This document shows, piece by piece, positions 1 to 12,228 of a stretch of DNA of 54,843 nt. Source of the DNA: Antrodiella citrinella. Taxonomy: Eukaryota > Basidiomycota > Agaricomycetes > Polyporales > Steccherinaceae. The notes below the pieces were generated by a model. That model saw only the letters and a program-made list of their open reading frames with translations. It was not told the DNA's origin and made no database searches. The stretch's first letter is position 1. Each line of letters opens with the position of its first letter. The stretch is taken from the NCBI GenBank assembly GCA_004802725.1, contig SGPM01000175.1, positions 1 through 54,843 of the forward strand. The letters are read 5' to 3'. The position numbers and the translations under genes are program-made.

Positions 1-2
1 TT

Positions 3-206
3 CATTTGGTCGTCTCTGGTGCGTCGTTCCGTGGAGAGCACGTCATATTTTGCGAGTATCCCACGGACGACAAGGTTCTGCGCAGCATGGTGGTGCGGTT
101 TGGCAAATTCCCGGACGTGTGGTGGGAACGTTGGATCGAGCGAGCCAAGTATTTCGATGAGGAAGGACAGCGGATCGGTCAACCTTCGACCCCACGTACG
201 AAGCTG
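3..206 (+). CDS. Edge fragment of an SRPK-like (CMGC) protein kinase, 3' part only
   Basis: An open frame enters from the left edge and encodes about 68 residues. It contains the stretch FGKFPDVWWERW and, further on, KYFDEEGQRI. This arrangement resembles the C-lobe of fungal SRPK-type kinases, where a G-K-x-P-x-x-W-W element precedes a Y-F-D-E/D-x-G element; that assignment is from family knowledge. A plausible donor (GTGTGCG) lies at 207, and an AG with a preceding CAAACAG lies near 250. The frame after it does not clearly continue the kinase. No catalytic motif lies in the window because the N-lobe and most of the C-lobe would be off the left edge. It may be the end of an intact gene or a relic. 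Confidence 0.45.
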
Positions 207-2127
207 GTGTGCGTTCCTAAAGGTTACCTCACCTATACTATCTTTGCAAACAGACTTCACTGGAGGCATCCCCATTATCCTTGCCAATGCATCTGCTCTT
301 GATGAAGCTAAATCTCCCTTGCCCGGAGCTTTCGTATTCAACCAGACGGGCTGTTTTTTTTTTTTTTTTGGTTTCCTCGTTTATTGTCCTGCAGGGCCTA
401 GCCCTATGGTAGACAAAACTACAAAAGCAAGTAACTATGATGCGGCGTGGGGGCAGTGAACAACTAGACGGATATGCTTCAGTACGTTCGTATGCATTAT
501 TCAACTATCCCCCGCTTCTTGTCAGAACATCATGATCCTGCTTAGCATGTTGGTCAAATTAAATGAGCGTCTACTCTGTGGACTACGAACATGCAAAAAA
601 AATTGGGTAGGCTACCTATTTGCACAACCTGGTGTGAACAGAGAAAAGAGGAAGTCATGCTGCACATGTACTTGCAAGTGTACGAAGGTTTCTTTTTTGC
701 ACGACACAAGGTACGACGAAACAATACCTTAATTGACATCGGTTTCTTGCTGAAGGGCGCATTTCGCCGATGCTTCGGACTCGGCCAATGACACTGACTT
801 GCTGTCCAGGGACTTCGCTATTAGTCTCACAGGCCGTCAGCACTATACGATCTATACATATGGCCGAAGGAGAGCAGGTGGCTTTCGCATGTCAGCTCGT
901 GCCCTAGCCTGGTAGCGAGTAGCTCGGAATTGCGACGACGACGCATTGATCCACTCAACTCAAACAACGATTACCATTTTGGTACTTTCTCGATCGCGCA
1001 GTCACATCCCGAAGTGTCGTTCAAAAAGCTTACGATATACATCGAAAGTTTGATCCTAGATTGCTTCGAGGTTGCATCATACAAACCGTGGGCAGCCGTG
1101 GGCGCTGCGGCGGAGTAGATCGCATCGAAAGTGAGCGGGCTTCTGGCTCCTATTGAAATGCAGAGGCATAAGCCCCGCCCGATTCCTGGCATCGTGAAAG
1201 ACCCGGCTGCTCCGTTGAAAAAGATCAGATGTTGGGTACGTGAGCTGCCACGAGAGCGAGTTGCAAACTCAACAACTAATTGGGACGTGCTGTGGTGGCC
1301 CGTCAACCGCAAACTCGTATCAGCAACACACAGCGACGCATGATGACTCCGACGCGGCCGACCGTGACGAGTGCGTCTCTTTCGATCCCGTATTTGTGAT
1401 CGCCGGACGAGCACACTGAACGGAGGGTCAAAACAGATTTTCAGTTTCTCGGAGGTTGAAGCATATCTAGGCACAAATAAACACCTGAGCTTTCATCCTC
1501 GGTCGGTGGAAGGGGCGCGCCGAGCCGAGTACTGCTTTGAGTCACTCGAGCGGTCACCTATGCCTCTCACCTACCAAGACGTCAGTTGGCGCTGCGTGGC
1601 GATGGTGTACCAAGGCAACAGCTCGGTAGCAACTACCCCGCACACGCAGAGACGACGGTACAAGAGTGATGCCAGGTATGGATCAGGATGTCGTTGTTGA
1701 CGTGGACATCGAATACTCGTGTTCCCGGTAGGTATTACGATTCGCTGCTGAAAGCTGGTATGAGAGCCTATAGCACCACGCGAGACGTGGTGTTGCAGAT
1801 TATGACTCGGGGTACTGGTTTGCTGTTATTGCTGAAATGCTGTGCATGATACAGCGCTGCCTGTGTAAAGCCGTGACAAGTCCGTGGCAAGGTGTCGCAG
1901 CCCTAGATGACTGAATTTCAGTAGTGGTACCTCAGCAAGCCCAGTGATCGGCGCGCCTGCATGAATATCGGAGACGGACAATAAGGTGTGAACGGAAGCG
2001 ATACGCACACATCCGAGATCATGTTGTTGCAACAGTGAACTGGTAACATCACCTCTGCACACTGACTCGCAGATACTCAACCAGCTGGTTGGTTTCATCC
2101 TGGTGCCACGCGCCTTCTGACCATGCA
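207..2127. other. Long stretch without a supported gene
   Basis: Several open frames of 60-170 codons occur on both strands. None shows a recognisable domain, a consistent intron pattern or family similarity. A T16 run sits at 354-369. I see no transposon ends or RNA genes. It is probably intergenic or decayed sequence. Confidence 0.5.
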
Positions 2128-2133
2128 TATAAA
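2128..2133 (+). promoter_or_regulatory. TATA box of the indoleamine 2,3-dioxygenase gene
   Basis: TATAAA lies 85-90 bp before the predicted ATG at 2218. This spacing suits a TATA element with a 5' leader of about 50-60 nt. The call rests on sequence and position only. Confidence 0.5.
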
Positions 2134-2217
2134 CGGCTTGGAAAGGCGGGGGACTCACTATCCAGTCACAGTACCACACCAATCTTCTAAGACACCCACC
2201 ACTATCACTTTCACCCG

Positions 2218-3671
2218 ATGATGAGCATCATCCCTTCACCCCTGCATATGCTTGAACGAGCACGGTCAGCGTTCGACATGAAGACGATCGAGCGGGCACT
2301 CAACTTAACCCGCACCGGCGGATTTGTGCCTGAAGACTACGACGTCAATCCTCATACCGGCTTCTTCCCAGCACAACCTCTTCCAAGGCTTCCTGCCCCA
2401 TACACAATCTGGGAGGACGCGCTGACCAAGGCGCAAGGAGTCCTTAAGCTCGTAGAGAACGAGAGCGATGAGGCCCTCGCAATGCGTCCTCGGGGCGAGC
2501 AGTGGAGAGAAACTGTCCGATCGGTGAATATTCCCAACAGACAATCCATATTGCATATCGCTCACCTGCTTTGACTACCCGACAACAGTGGCCCATTTTT
2601 GGTATCAGCGATCTCAGCAGCGACCTCCGTCTTCTCCAGAGAGCCCATCTCGTGCTCGCGTGGATCGTGCACTTCTACGCACACTCCATCGAGAAACCCA
2701 ACTGTTCCCCCCTACTCATTCCCCGCTCCATCGCCATGCCACTGGTGGCAGTCTCGCGTGAGCTGCGCATTGCACCAGTACTCACGTTCGCCGATACGGT
2801 TCTGTGGAATTGGGATCTCATTGACCCCGAACTCCCTCTCTCGATGGACAACATCCGCTACCAGAACGTATTTTCTGGCACCGATACCGAACGCGGCTTC
2901 TACACCGTCTCCGCAGCTGTTGAGCTAAAAGGCGTCGAGATGCTGCAGATCATCGAGTCCTACATGAACCTCCCCAACGTTACGGAGCCAACCGCTATCG
3001 TAAAGATCGGGAGGGATCTTGTCGCGCTGGCGAAGATTGTGAAGGAGCTCACAGAGATATTCTCTTCCGTGCGAGATGCCATCGACCCTGAGGTCTTCCA
3101 TTGGATGTGCAGGCCCTGGTGGAATGGCTCTTCCGTAAAGAATTCACAGCCGGGGTGGATCTACGAGGGTGTTCCAAATTCCGCTAGCCTCGATCTGGCG
3201 GGGCCGTCCGCTGGTCAGAGCTCTGTGATGCACGCCCTCGATATCTTCCTCGACATCGACCACAAGCTCAACCAGAAACGTCAGCCGGCTCCCTCCGAGA
3301 CCAACAAGAAGGCAGAGCAGGGCTTCATGGAGAGGATGAGGCGTTACATGCCCGGCAAGCACCGCGAGTACCTGGCGCGTGTCGGCGCTGTTCCCTGTAC
3401 GGTCCGCGAAGTTGCTCGCTCCATGCCGAGGCTGCAGGAGCCGTACAACGAGGTGGTCGCCGCCCTGAAACATCTTCGAGATGTTCACATCAGGATTGCC
3501 TGCTTGTACGTCGTCAATCAAGCACACAAAGCTCCCCCCGCCGGTTCGGGAATTGTGGCCAGCGACGGTCATGCCGATGGCCACGCTCGCGGCACAGGTG
3601 GTAATCAGACCACCATCCTCCTGAAGGCTGGTCGTGACGCTACGCAGCGTGCCATGTTGAAGGACGCTTAG
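2218..3671 (+). CDS. Indoleamine 2,3-dioxygenase family haem enzyme
   Basis: Two exons (2218-2523, 2589-3671) give 462 residues. The intron is 65 nt and keeps phase 0. The family opens the indole ring of L-tryptophan to N-formylkynurenine, the first step of the kynurenine route to NAD. Visible family marks are the PVLTFADTVLWNW block, the FMERMRRYMPGKHREYL helix, and the haem-proximal histidine in LRDVHIRIACLYV at about residue 402. The GTGGN loop near the C-terminus matches the substrate-binding GTGG motif. Length is typical of fungal IDOs. A second in-frame ATG directly follows the first. Fungi often carry several IDO paralogues with different substrate affinity, so the exact substrate preference is not settled here. 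Confidence 0.93.
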
Positions 3672-4474
3672 AAGGCGACCCACAGCGACCCGCAACACAG
3701 AGCCAGATTTGTCCTGATTTCAAACAAAGCCATCCGTGATACATTCTCAGTCCAAGGGGGCGTCTTGACATTGCTGATTTCTATATGGACAGTTATTCTA
3801 TTACTAGGGATCTAATATTAATAATGGACTGTCATCCGATGTCTGTAGCCACTTACTTCTGCGATCCTCCTCACAACTTGTAGCAACTAGATCTTATTTA
3901 TTAGATAATGGACAATACAGATATTATTGACTCTCACCATGAGAAATCTGCGCGTCCGGAATAGATGACATGCAATTGTACAGGTCTGAATACGCCATGA
4001 ACCAGTGCATGTCAACGAATTCGGGGATGCGATCGCAGGGATCATCCTTCAAATCAAAAGTCGCCGTTTCGTCAATTTTACCCCTCAGCCTTCAACTAGT
4101 GTAGTTGCGACCCATCCAGTGTTCCGGTAGGTATCGTAGTTATGTAGGTACTTACCTCCTGGTCCAGACGGCGAGAGTAGCTGGCCACTGATTTGAAGTA
4201 CAGGTCCGATGAGGATTGAAGGGAGTTCATGTCGGAATGTGAGAAATCACGGGGCATCTCAGAAGATTGTTCGTCCCCAGCATCCGCATGCATTATGGTG
4301 TGTCGTCGGAAATGAAATGGAAGGTATAATCGTGTTACAGCTTTGAGTACTGAGTCGAGTCGAGAATCGAGATGCAGTTGGTTTCTGCAGCGACGTGAAT
4401 TATTTAATTTCACTAACATTTTCAAAACGACTTATAGCTGACGTGATAAACACGGTTCGTAAGCACACACTCTG
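3672..4474. other. Intergenic region between the dioxygenase and RPA1
   Basis: This AT-richer spacer has no supported gene. It should hold the 3' end of the dioxygenase transcript and the RPA1 promoter. No repeat ends were recognised. Confidence 0.5.
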
Positions 4475-4495
4475 CGCGTTTGAGCGCCAAACGCG
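4475..4495. promoter_or_regulatory. Palindromic G1/S-type element upstream of RPA1
   Basis: CGCGTTTG and its exact inverse CAAACGCG are separated by AGCGC, giving a 21-bp near-palindrome 54 bp before the RPA1 ATG. The AAACGCG core is a variant of the MluI cell-cycle box used by fungal MBF. The same core lies upstream of MER3/HFM1 and CKS1 in this window. Function is inferred. Confidence 0.55.
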
Positions 4496-4549
4496 GTCTC
4501 GTTTGTACGACGATCTCCTGTCTCGCGATCTCCGTCATTTTCATTCGAC

Positions 4550-6812
4550 ATGACCTCTCATCAGCTCACTGCGGGCATATGTTCACGTCTGAACGAACCA
4601 GAGCACTCAGATGAGCTGCTGAGTTCGACTCCCATCGTGCAAATCCTGTCTGTCAAGAGGGTCGGATCGACCAATGGACCCAATCCCATCGACAGATACC
4701 GTATTATCGTATCGGACGGCGAACACTTCCTTCAATCCATGCTGGCTACACAGCTTAATCATTTCGTGGATGATGGAAAAATCAATAAGAACACTATCTG
4801 TCGGTTGGATAAGTTTACGTGCAACATGGTGCAGGAGAAGCGGTACGATGTGTTCAAACTTTTGTCATGATTTTAGATGCTCATAGTTCTTTTGAAAAAA
4901 GGCTTCTCATAGTACTCGCGGTCACCGTCTTGGAGCAATCTACCACCAAGATTGGCTCTCCCGTAGGCTTGCAGAACCCTCCCGGCGATGCAGTCGCGTC
5001 ACCCGCTACCGCGCAGCAGACTCCAGCAGCAAATGCTCTATCTACTACGTCGACAGCACCTGCTGTAAGCTCGTCCACGACGACGACGCCGGCTGCGGTT
5101 CGAGGACAGGGTGCACGGTCAGGTCGCGGACCCAACATTTTCCCCATTGAAGGCCTCAGTCCCTATCAGAACAACTGGACAATCAGGGCACGCGTCACGA
5201 ACAAGTCGGAAATCAAGACGTGGTCTAACCAACGTGGCGAAGGCAAATTGTTCAATGTCACCTTCATGGACGAAAGCGGCGAGATCAGAGGCACTGCATT
5301 CAACATGGTGGCCGATGCTTTATACGATAAGTTGGAGGAGGGAAAGGTGTATTTCATATCCAAAGCGAAGGTCAATCTCGCCAAGAAGCAGTTCAACAAC
5401 GTTGCCAATGAGTACGAGCTTGGTCTCGAGAAGAACACCGAAGTTGAGGAGGTGAGCAATACTCTGTTTTCATATCGAGCAGTTATCTTACCTACCACTC
5501 AAAGTGTCGTGATTCGTCCAATTTCCCCGTTGTACGATACAATTTTATTGATCTTGCTAAATTGCAAGACATGGCAAAGGATGCTCTTTGCGGTATTTGA
5601 TTTTTAGTATAACCATCATATACGCGTACTGAACCAAGTTTTAGATGTCATAGCCATCGTAAAAGAGATCGGCGATGCCACAGAGTTCACCTCTAAATTC
5701 GGCAAGACTGTGAGTTTCTGATGAGTTCGCTTGACCTGCTTTCCATACTGATACTTCATCTTAGTCTCTCAAACGAGAACTCACCGTTGTTGATCGTTCC
5801 GGTTTCAGTGTTCGCCTAACATTGTGGGCTAAAAATGCTGAGAAGTTCACGCACACGGATCAGCCTGTCGTGGCCTTGAAAGGTGTCAAGGTCGGCGATT
5901 TCGGAGGTGAGCATTGCTGTGAAGTTATCTACCACTCTTGCTGATTGGAATCTCCAGGCCGTAATCTGACTATGACCAGCTCTAGCTCATTGGAAGTTAA
6001 CCCGGATATTCCCGAGAGTCATGCCCTCCGTGGCTGGTTCGATGCTGGGGGGAACTCCGAGAACTTCCAATCCCACACCAATGCATTCTCCGGTGGAGGC
6101 GCTGTGGCTTTCAATCGCGCCGAAATGATGTCGCTCGAAGAAGTCAAAGTGAAGGAATTGGGTGGCTCTGACAAGACTGATTACTTTTCTACGAAGGCAA
6201 CAGTCATGCACCTCAAGCCGGAGAACATTGCTTATCCAGCCTGCCCTACTCAAGGGTGCAGCAAGAAGGTCTTTGATCAGCATGATGGCTGGCGCTGTGA
6301 GAAGTGCGATAGGAGCTTCGAGAAGCCTGAGTACCGGTATGCATCTACGACAGTCACCGCTGGCTGCGCTTCAGCTGACCCGGTATCATCCAGATACATG
6401 ATCTCTATGGCTGTTTCCGACTACTCTGGACAAGCCTGGTTCCAGGGGTTCAACGACCTAGGAGAGGTGCTCTTCAAGCGACCTGCCAACGAGCTGGTGG
6501 CTATCAGGGTACGTCACCAGTACCATCCAATTTGTGCGATTCTTATGATGATTTAGGACCGGGACGAAGCTAAGTTCACTAAGCTTGTCGAGGATGTTAC
6601 TGGTCAGCAGTTCAACTTTTCTTGCCGTGCCAAGCAAGATACGTACAATGTGAGCTCTCTTCATTGAGTCTATATCACAGCGGGCGCTGATCTTGTACCG
6701 CTCGCAGGAAACAACTCGCACTCGTTATGGAGTACAGAAAATCCTGCCTCTGGACTACGCCGAAGAAGCACGCCACTTGATGGAGTTGCTGGCTGCCCCT
6801 TGGGCGCAGTAA
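4550..6812 (+). CDS. RPA1: Replication protein A, large subunit (RPA1/Rfa1)
   Basis: This is the large subunit of the heterotrimeric single-strand DNA-binding complex used in replication, repair and recombination. Exons 4550-4842, 4902-5451, 5505-5592, 5645-5709, 5765-5906, 5958-6336, 6394-6508, 6557-6649 and 6708-6812 join without a frame break to 609 residues, the usual size. Order: N-terminal OB fold (residues 1-about 115, partner recruitment), a Thr/Ala/Ser-rich linker, DBD-A from about residue 173 ([13 protein letters not shown]), DBD-B from about 290, and DBD-C. DBD-C carries the four-cysteine zinc ribbon: CPTQGC at about residue 474, then C-x2-C in WRCEKC. The block DFGGRNLT plus [15 protein letters not shown] is diagnostic. 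The first intron has two possible in-frame acceptors (4886 and 4901). Confidence 0.97.
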
Positions 6813-7216
6813 GAAGCGTCACGTACTGCTTCGCCGCGCGAACTACTCGCATTACAGTTTCAACTTTCCTTCTCTTTCAAAATTTTGTTCTATATGTCGT
6901 GTAGTGTATGACATTCCAAATTCTATTTCATGTTGACGCATCCTCGGCTAGCCAGAGTAGAAAAGCTCGGCTTGAAGTGAGACTTGTGGGTCCGGTTTGA
7001 TCGATCACGGTTACTCTACTCACGTCGTTTGCACTGTCTCAGTGGTTCTATGTCGAGTACATGACCCGGAACTGAGATGACTGGAAGACTCATGGTGATT
7101 AAGGTTATTCAGTCGAAGTAGCCAATGGAGTTGCGAAGCTTGTTAAGATGATCTGGAACTTTATAATGGTTGGCCGGGAGACTGGTTGTACCGTTGCAGT
7201 GTTTTAGCCCTTCAAT
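6813..7216. other. Spacer between RPA1 and the MITE
   Basis: This is the 3' flank of RPA1. No gene or repeat was recognised. Confidence 0.5.
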
Positions 7217-7218
7217 TA

Positions 7219-7463
7219 CAGCTGTTCACGAAATTGTAGGCGTGTTTGAAAAAAATCAGTAGTAGTCAGCTCTGGGCGGAGCTCAGTATAAAGCTAAACG
7301 GAGAGTCAGTGGGGATGATCTCGCACCATTTACGAGAGATGTTGACCAAGATATGCCTGTGCCGCGCAACATTCTTGTCAGTGGCGTCTTAATCCCACAT
7401 ATTCCCGCTAGCCGACAACTACACTATTATTTTCGGACACGCCTACAATTTCGTGAACGGCTG
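7219..7463. mobile_element. 245-bp MITE with 33-bp terminal inverted repeats and TA flanks
   Basis: The left end (7219-7251) and the inverse of the right end (7431-7463) begin CAGCTGTTCACGAAATTG and CAGCCGTTCACGAAATTG. They agree at 30 of 33 positions, and all three differences are C/T transitions. A TA dinucleotide flanks each end (7217-7218 and 7464-7465). This fits a Tc1/mariner or pogo-type target duplication. The interior is too short for a transposase and has no supported open frame, so any movement would need a full-length element elsewhere. The superfamily assignment rests only on the TA flanks and CAG ends. No second copy was seen in the window. Confidence 0.75.
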
Positions 7464-7465
7464 TA

Positions 7466-8584
7466 TCTATCGGGCCGTCATACATATCTACAGCACAAGG
7501 ATATTATGAACTTGACCTGACTCGACCAGGAAAACAGCTTCCCATTGCCAATGTCACCGTCACGGATCAATGACGACAAGAACAGACGTTGACAAACCTG
7601 AATCGGACTTCCAACTGTTCCGGCGAGTTGACAGCATCGGCCACACTTGTCTTGTCAGTCACTCCAGTATATAGTACGAATTGGACGACCTGTCAATGAC
7701 TTCTGCGATAAGGTATATGCTTTGAGTCGGTCGTACGTTGTCCGGTAGGCGACTGCACTGACATATTCATACGTCACACAAACTCTATGCAACAATGCAT
7801 GACCAGGATGACTCATGACCCCCCCGGAGGAGCCATGTTCATGATGGAGATCCAAACCAAACCTGGGACAGCGATCTTCAGCCTGAGCTCACAGCATGTT
7901 CATGGAGTCGTCAAGGCGGTAGACTTGGAGAGAAGAGATGGCTCTGAAAGAATACAAGGGGATGTCGAGAATACCTGCGGACAAAATCAGTATGTGTTGA
8001 TCTTCTCTCGTCATGATTAGTTCCAGCTAACGCTACAACTCGGACCAGCGCTCGGTTCGGGAAGGGCATTTAGACGCCCCAGATTTTACGGCGTTAACAT
8101 TCGAGGAGGTGCAGAAACTGTGGCGTCAACTCGGGGTTACGAGCATCCTGAAAGATCAAGATCAGGAATACTGTACATGCTGGTTATTAGTGTTATTTAA
8201 CAGCCACCAAGATACGACATCTCACTCACTTCCACATCTTACTAGTACTAGATGTTCCATCACCGGTATCCACACACGAAAGACCAGTGTCTACCTGTAC
8301 CTGAGATGAATTATCATGAAATCATAGTTAGTGAGACAACCTGTCTAGCGACCAGACAGCAAAGCTGTCACCATCTCTGACGATTCGATTGACCAACATG
8401 ATTAAAGCGACATCACTCTGAAGATGTACTGCTCGTCTCCATGCATCAGGGTGTCCGAAAACGTCTTTATGATTCATAGTGTAAGTAAGATACAGATACA
8501 ATAGCGATACTCAACTGGACGGGCATAGCGGGGATACAAATAGACAGACAACACTCGTACGCAACACTCCTGAAAGCCCCTCCA
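7466..8584. other. Gene-free spacer 3' of SNW1
   Basis: Open frames of 60-80 codons occur, but none resembles a protein family. It holds the 3' flank of the minus-strand SNW1 gene. Confidence 0.5.
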
Positions 8585-10595
8585 TCACTCTCGAGCAGCA
8601 GCCTTGTCGAGCTGTTGTCGTTTCCGAGCACCGCTGTAAACGAACAATTAGCGCATGGTGATAACGTCAACGATAGGTACACGTACCCATCTGTATCCAA
8701 TCCTCTCTTCCGCCCGCTCTTCGCCTCGTCCAAGAACTTGTCCAATCCGAAGATATCCCCCGTATCCTTTTCAAACTGAACAGGTCCCTCCTTGACTTCT
8801 TGCTCGTTCGCACCCTCGAACCCAACCTTCGCCCGACCCAGACCGAATCGATCGTTGTCCAGAGCCTTCGAAATGCCTTCCTCGGTACCCTCACCGAAGG
8901 AGTCCTGGTCACCCTCAGTGATGTTGCCTCTCGCCTTGTAGATAGCAGCGGCAGCACTAGAACCGTGGAAGAGCGGCTTGTCGTACAAGTTGTAGGCGTC
9001 GTCGTCGGCAAAGGTACCTGACAACGACTCCTGGTTGAACAACCGCGAGTCGAGCATCGACTCCTTGGACGTCGTCGGCTTCGCCAGCCCCAGCGCCACC
9101 TTCTCGGAGATATCTCTGTTCTGCTGCCGCGCCAACATCTTCGCCCTCTGCTCCTGCCCCATATTGCTCATGCGCATCTCCCGTTCGCGGTCACGCTTTT
9201 TGTCCTGCCGCATCTGGTCTCTGATCTTCGCCGCTTCCTCATCATCAGAGTCATCGCCTGACGCCTTGTCCGACTCGCTCTCGCTCCCGTAGCCACCCAA
9301 GGCAGACTGCATAGCAACTGTGCGTTCTGCCGATGGCTTGTTCTCCACACGAGGAGCGGGGATTCCAGCACGTTCTTCTCGAGCACGTTGAGCCAGTAGA
9401 CGAAGGTTCTCTTCTTTTTGAGCTTTCTCCTTCTCAGCGAGCTTCTGTTGCATAAGAGCGCGTTGCCGTACTTCTTCACGAGCATGACGATCAGCAATGA
9501 ATAGGGACTCCGAGAATTTGGCGAAGTTGTCGTTTATATGGACCTGGAAGAAGTTAGATCAAAACTACATTAAATAGGAAACACGAAACGTACATCTTGT
9601 AGTCCACGACCGTCGGCAGCGAGACGTTTGTCGAGAGGAATAGTGTAACCCTTATTATTCTTCCAATTCGAGATACATGGAGGGATCATCCACTCCTTCT
9701 GCTCTTGCGCCGTGGCCTTTCGGGGCGGACTACGCAGGACAGGCGGAGGAGGACTGGGAGGCCCTCTGGGAATCTTCTTGTGCTTGAACCGCGGAGGTTC
9801 CAAAGGGTCCTCCACGACATCTGTCATCTTGATGATTCTCTGCTTCAACCCATCCGAGCCATTCTGTTGACCAGGCGTATACCGGATGAACGCGGTTTTG
9901 CCCTGACTACCTGGAACATTCTTAGGTTGCGCGGCTTTGATTTTGCCAGTGACCAGTTTTTCCAGCGCCGCCTTGGTCTTGTCTGTTGTCGACTGAACGT
10001 CATCTTCAGATGGTCGATCCATTGAGCGGTCGGTGTCGTCGAGGTCTTTGCGGTGGGCAAGTGGAATGAGGTCTTTGAATTGCGATTGAATGATCTTTCC
10101 GGCCCGTTGTCCTTGATGAGCGATAGCATCGTAACGAACATTCCCCTCGCTGTCCACTTGCAGCGCCAATGTGTTCCCAGACGATGCCTACCAACCACTT
10201 CAGCATCGCGTATATCCAGAACCTCGCAAAACTACGCACCTTCTTTTTCCCCATCTCCAAAGGATATTGTGCTATGTGACATTCCGGAAAAGAGCCACCG
10301 TCACCTACAACGTGAAACAGGTAAGTGCATCTGACGGTGGCGGAATAAAAAGAACGCACCGTAGTCCTCCTGCGATGATGGTCTCCAACCCTTTCTCTGC
10401 CCATAAGGTGGTACAACATTTCGAACGATGACAGACTGCGAAGAGCTCGGAGCGGCCTGTGGGAGTGAGGTGTATGTGTCGTCGTCGTCGGAGACGGCGG
10501 GCGCGTACACCGGTGTTGGCAATAAACTGCAAATGAACCTCAGTACAAATCTCCACAAAGACAATGCAAGATACGCACGATGCGAGAGCTGCCAT
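8585..10595 (-). CDS. SNW1: SNW-domain splicing factor (SNW1/SKIP, yeast Prp45)
   Basis: This is a component of the activated spliceosome (NineTeen-related complex) and in animals also a transcription co-regulator. Six exons (from the start: 10579-10595, 10360-10526, 10240-10304, 9594-10187, 8687-9543, 8585-8633) join in frame to 582 residues. Family blocks follow the expected order: MAALASLLPTP start, PPYGQRKGW, DGGSFPECHIAQYPLEMG, the proline run PRGPPSPPPP, then the SNW core with ISNWKNNKGYTIPLDKRLAADGRGLQD, then VHINDNFAKF. A charged helical region and the conserved EGPVQFEKD plus FGLDKFLDEAK tail follow. The first exon codes for only five residues plus two bases. An ATG six codons upstream (10613) is also in frame; 10595 is preferred because the family starts with a short M-A-x-L segment. 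Confidence 0.97.
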
Positions 10596-10917
10596 GGTGA
10601 AGACCGACGTCAAAGAGATGTATGTGACGAACGTCGGGGCGATGAATAAAGCAAGCGATGAGCAAGTGTTTGCGCCTATTTGGGCTCCGCCTGTTTATCT
10701 AAGCAAATACTCGTGCAATTGAAACTCCGCAAGCTCGCCTCTCAGATTCCAGACTCAGACTCAGCCAGTGTCACCCCGACTGATCGATGATCACCCAACT
10801 ACTACTGGTAGCTCGACGGTCATTGTGATATTCAGACATTGATTGGCAAGTACATGCTGGTAAGAATCCACCATCGTCTCTGCCTTTCAACCGTGACAGT
10901 ATCTTTTAGGTGTCACA

Positions 10918-12228
10918 ATGCTCGTTAATACCTTCCCGCGAGAGCTCATGGATCTGATAGTTGGTGACATGGACGAGGCCACTCTCGCTGTCTGCACACT
11001 ACTCTCGCGTCATTGGCGCATCTCCGCTCTCCCAGTACTCTGTCAGGATGTTACTGCTTACCTAGCCGATGAAGACTCAGGCCACCCCTTCTTCTCATTT
11101 CTTGCCTCAGACGCTTCCTACAACATAGCGCCCTGTATCAAACGACTCAATCTTATGGGACTTGGGAGCGGGGAAATGCGAGGGGACCTTTCAGCCCAGC
11201 GTCTTGATCGTGTCCTCTCCAAGCTGCCAAATCTGGAGACCTTATACTTGTCCGCTTTATTTTTTTGTGGATCCTCGACGAGAGCATTGCTAGAATGCTG
11301 GCAACACCCAAAGATGATGAAGCGCGTCGCTATACGTGACGTTCTCTTCTTGTCTCCAAACGAACCGGACAGCCCGACTTTTGAACACGAAACGACCATT
11401 ATCCCACCATCTACCTTTGTTCAACTGCTGAATATGTTTGCCGTGGTCAGACGGCTTGACATCACAGACGTAGTGTTTCAGGAGATCGACCAGCTTGACG
11501 TTTTCGCGGATCAAATATGCTGGAACATGGAACACGTTTTGGAGGTCGCTGCAAGCGTGTCGAGTACCTTCAACGTCAAGGAATTAAACTCGAAGTCGTC
11601 GGGAGTGCACAGCCATGCAGAACTCCTGCAGATTCTTTGGCTTTCGCACAGTCTGTGCGACTTGCGAGAGGTAGAATTCAGCCCGGAGGTGGATTTAGTA
11701 TCTCGAGCTCTATTTCAAGCAGCCGGACAGCGTCTCACTCGTCTTCACATCACACCTCAGAATCAAATTTGGAGCCGTTACCAAAGCGGGCAGGTGATTA
11801 GGATTCAGTGCCTTGCAAGCTCGAGCTAACAATCACTCAAGGACCGATTTGGGTTGTCGCAATGCACGATGCTCTCCTCCCTGCAATACACCGTGAACTT
11901 CCCCGGAGATTGCGGGCCCGACAACATTGTATTCGCCTCCAATGACCTGAAAGACGTCGTTCTCCACGTTCCTACGACTCTCTCTCAGCTCAGGATACAC
12001 TTCACTTACTACGGCGTGAACCGTTCCGATCGCCTCTCGAGTGTGGAAGGCATGCCATGGGGTACCATAGATGCGCATCTGAGTACTCTCGCCATCTCCA
12101 ATGTCACGGTCGATCTCAGACACTTGGACTATGGTACGGCAAGAGAACTTTTGTTCCCGCAAGCAAGTGCTCTGGTGAAGAAGAGACTCCCGCGTCTCTT
12201 GGCGTTGAAGGTCCTTGTTGTGTGTTAA
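10918..12228 (+). CDS. F-box-like protein A (intact copy)
   Basis: Exons 10918-11793 and 11842-12228 give 420 residues. The N-terminus (MLVNTFPRELMDLIVGDMDE, then CTLLSRHWRISAL) is an F-box-like segment. In fungi this docks to Skp1 in SCF ubiquitin ligases, with an LRR-like target-binding part behind it; that role is family inference. The single intron sits just before DRFGLSQCTMLSSLQ, the same place as in the copies at 19.2 and 21.1 kb. The reading frame ends with TAA, where the 21-kb copy has CAA (glutamine) in VVCQSFGQ. This copy therefore appears to have lost the short third exon through a C-to-T change, at a cost of only a few residues. Confidence 0.75.

Noticed and set aside
354..369. 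T16 run as the tail of a minus-strand retroposon
   Set aside because: No target duplication or internal promoter boxes could be found next to it.
971..1474. 167-codon minus-strand open frame
   Set aside because: No domain, composition like shadow frames, and equally long frames on the other strand.
1826..2182. 118-codon minus-strand open frame over the dioxygenase promoter
   Set aside because: It overlaps the TATA region and shows no protein-family signal.
3144..3698. 184-codon antisense frame within the dioxygenase gene
   Set aside because: Mirror of a strongly supported coding exon.
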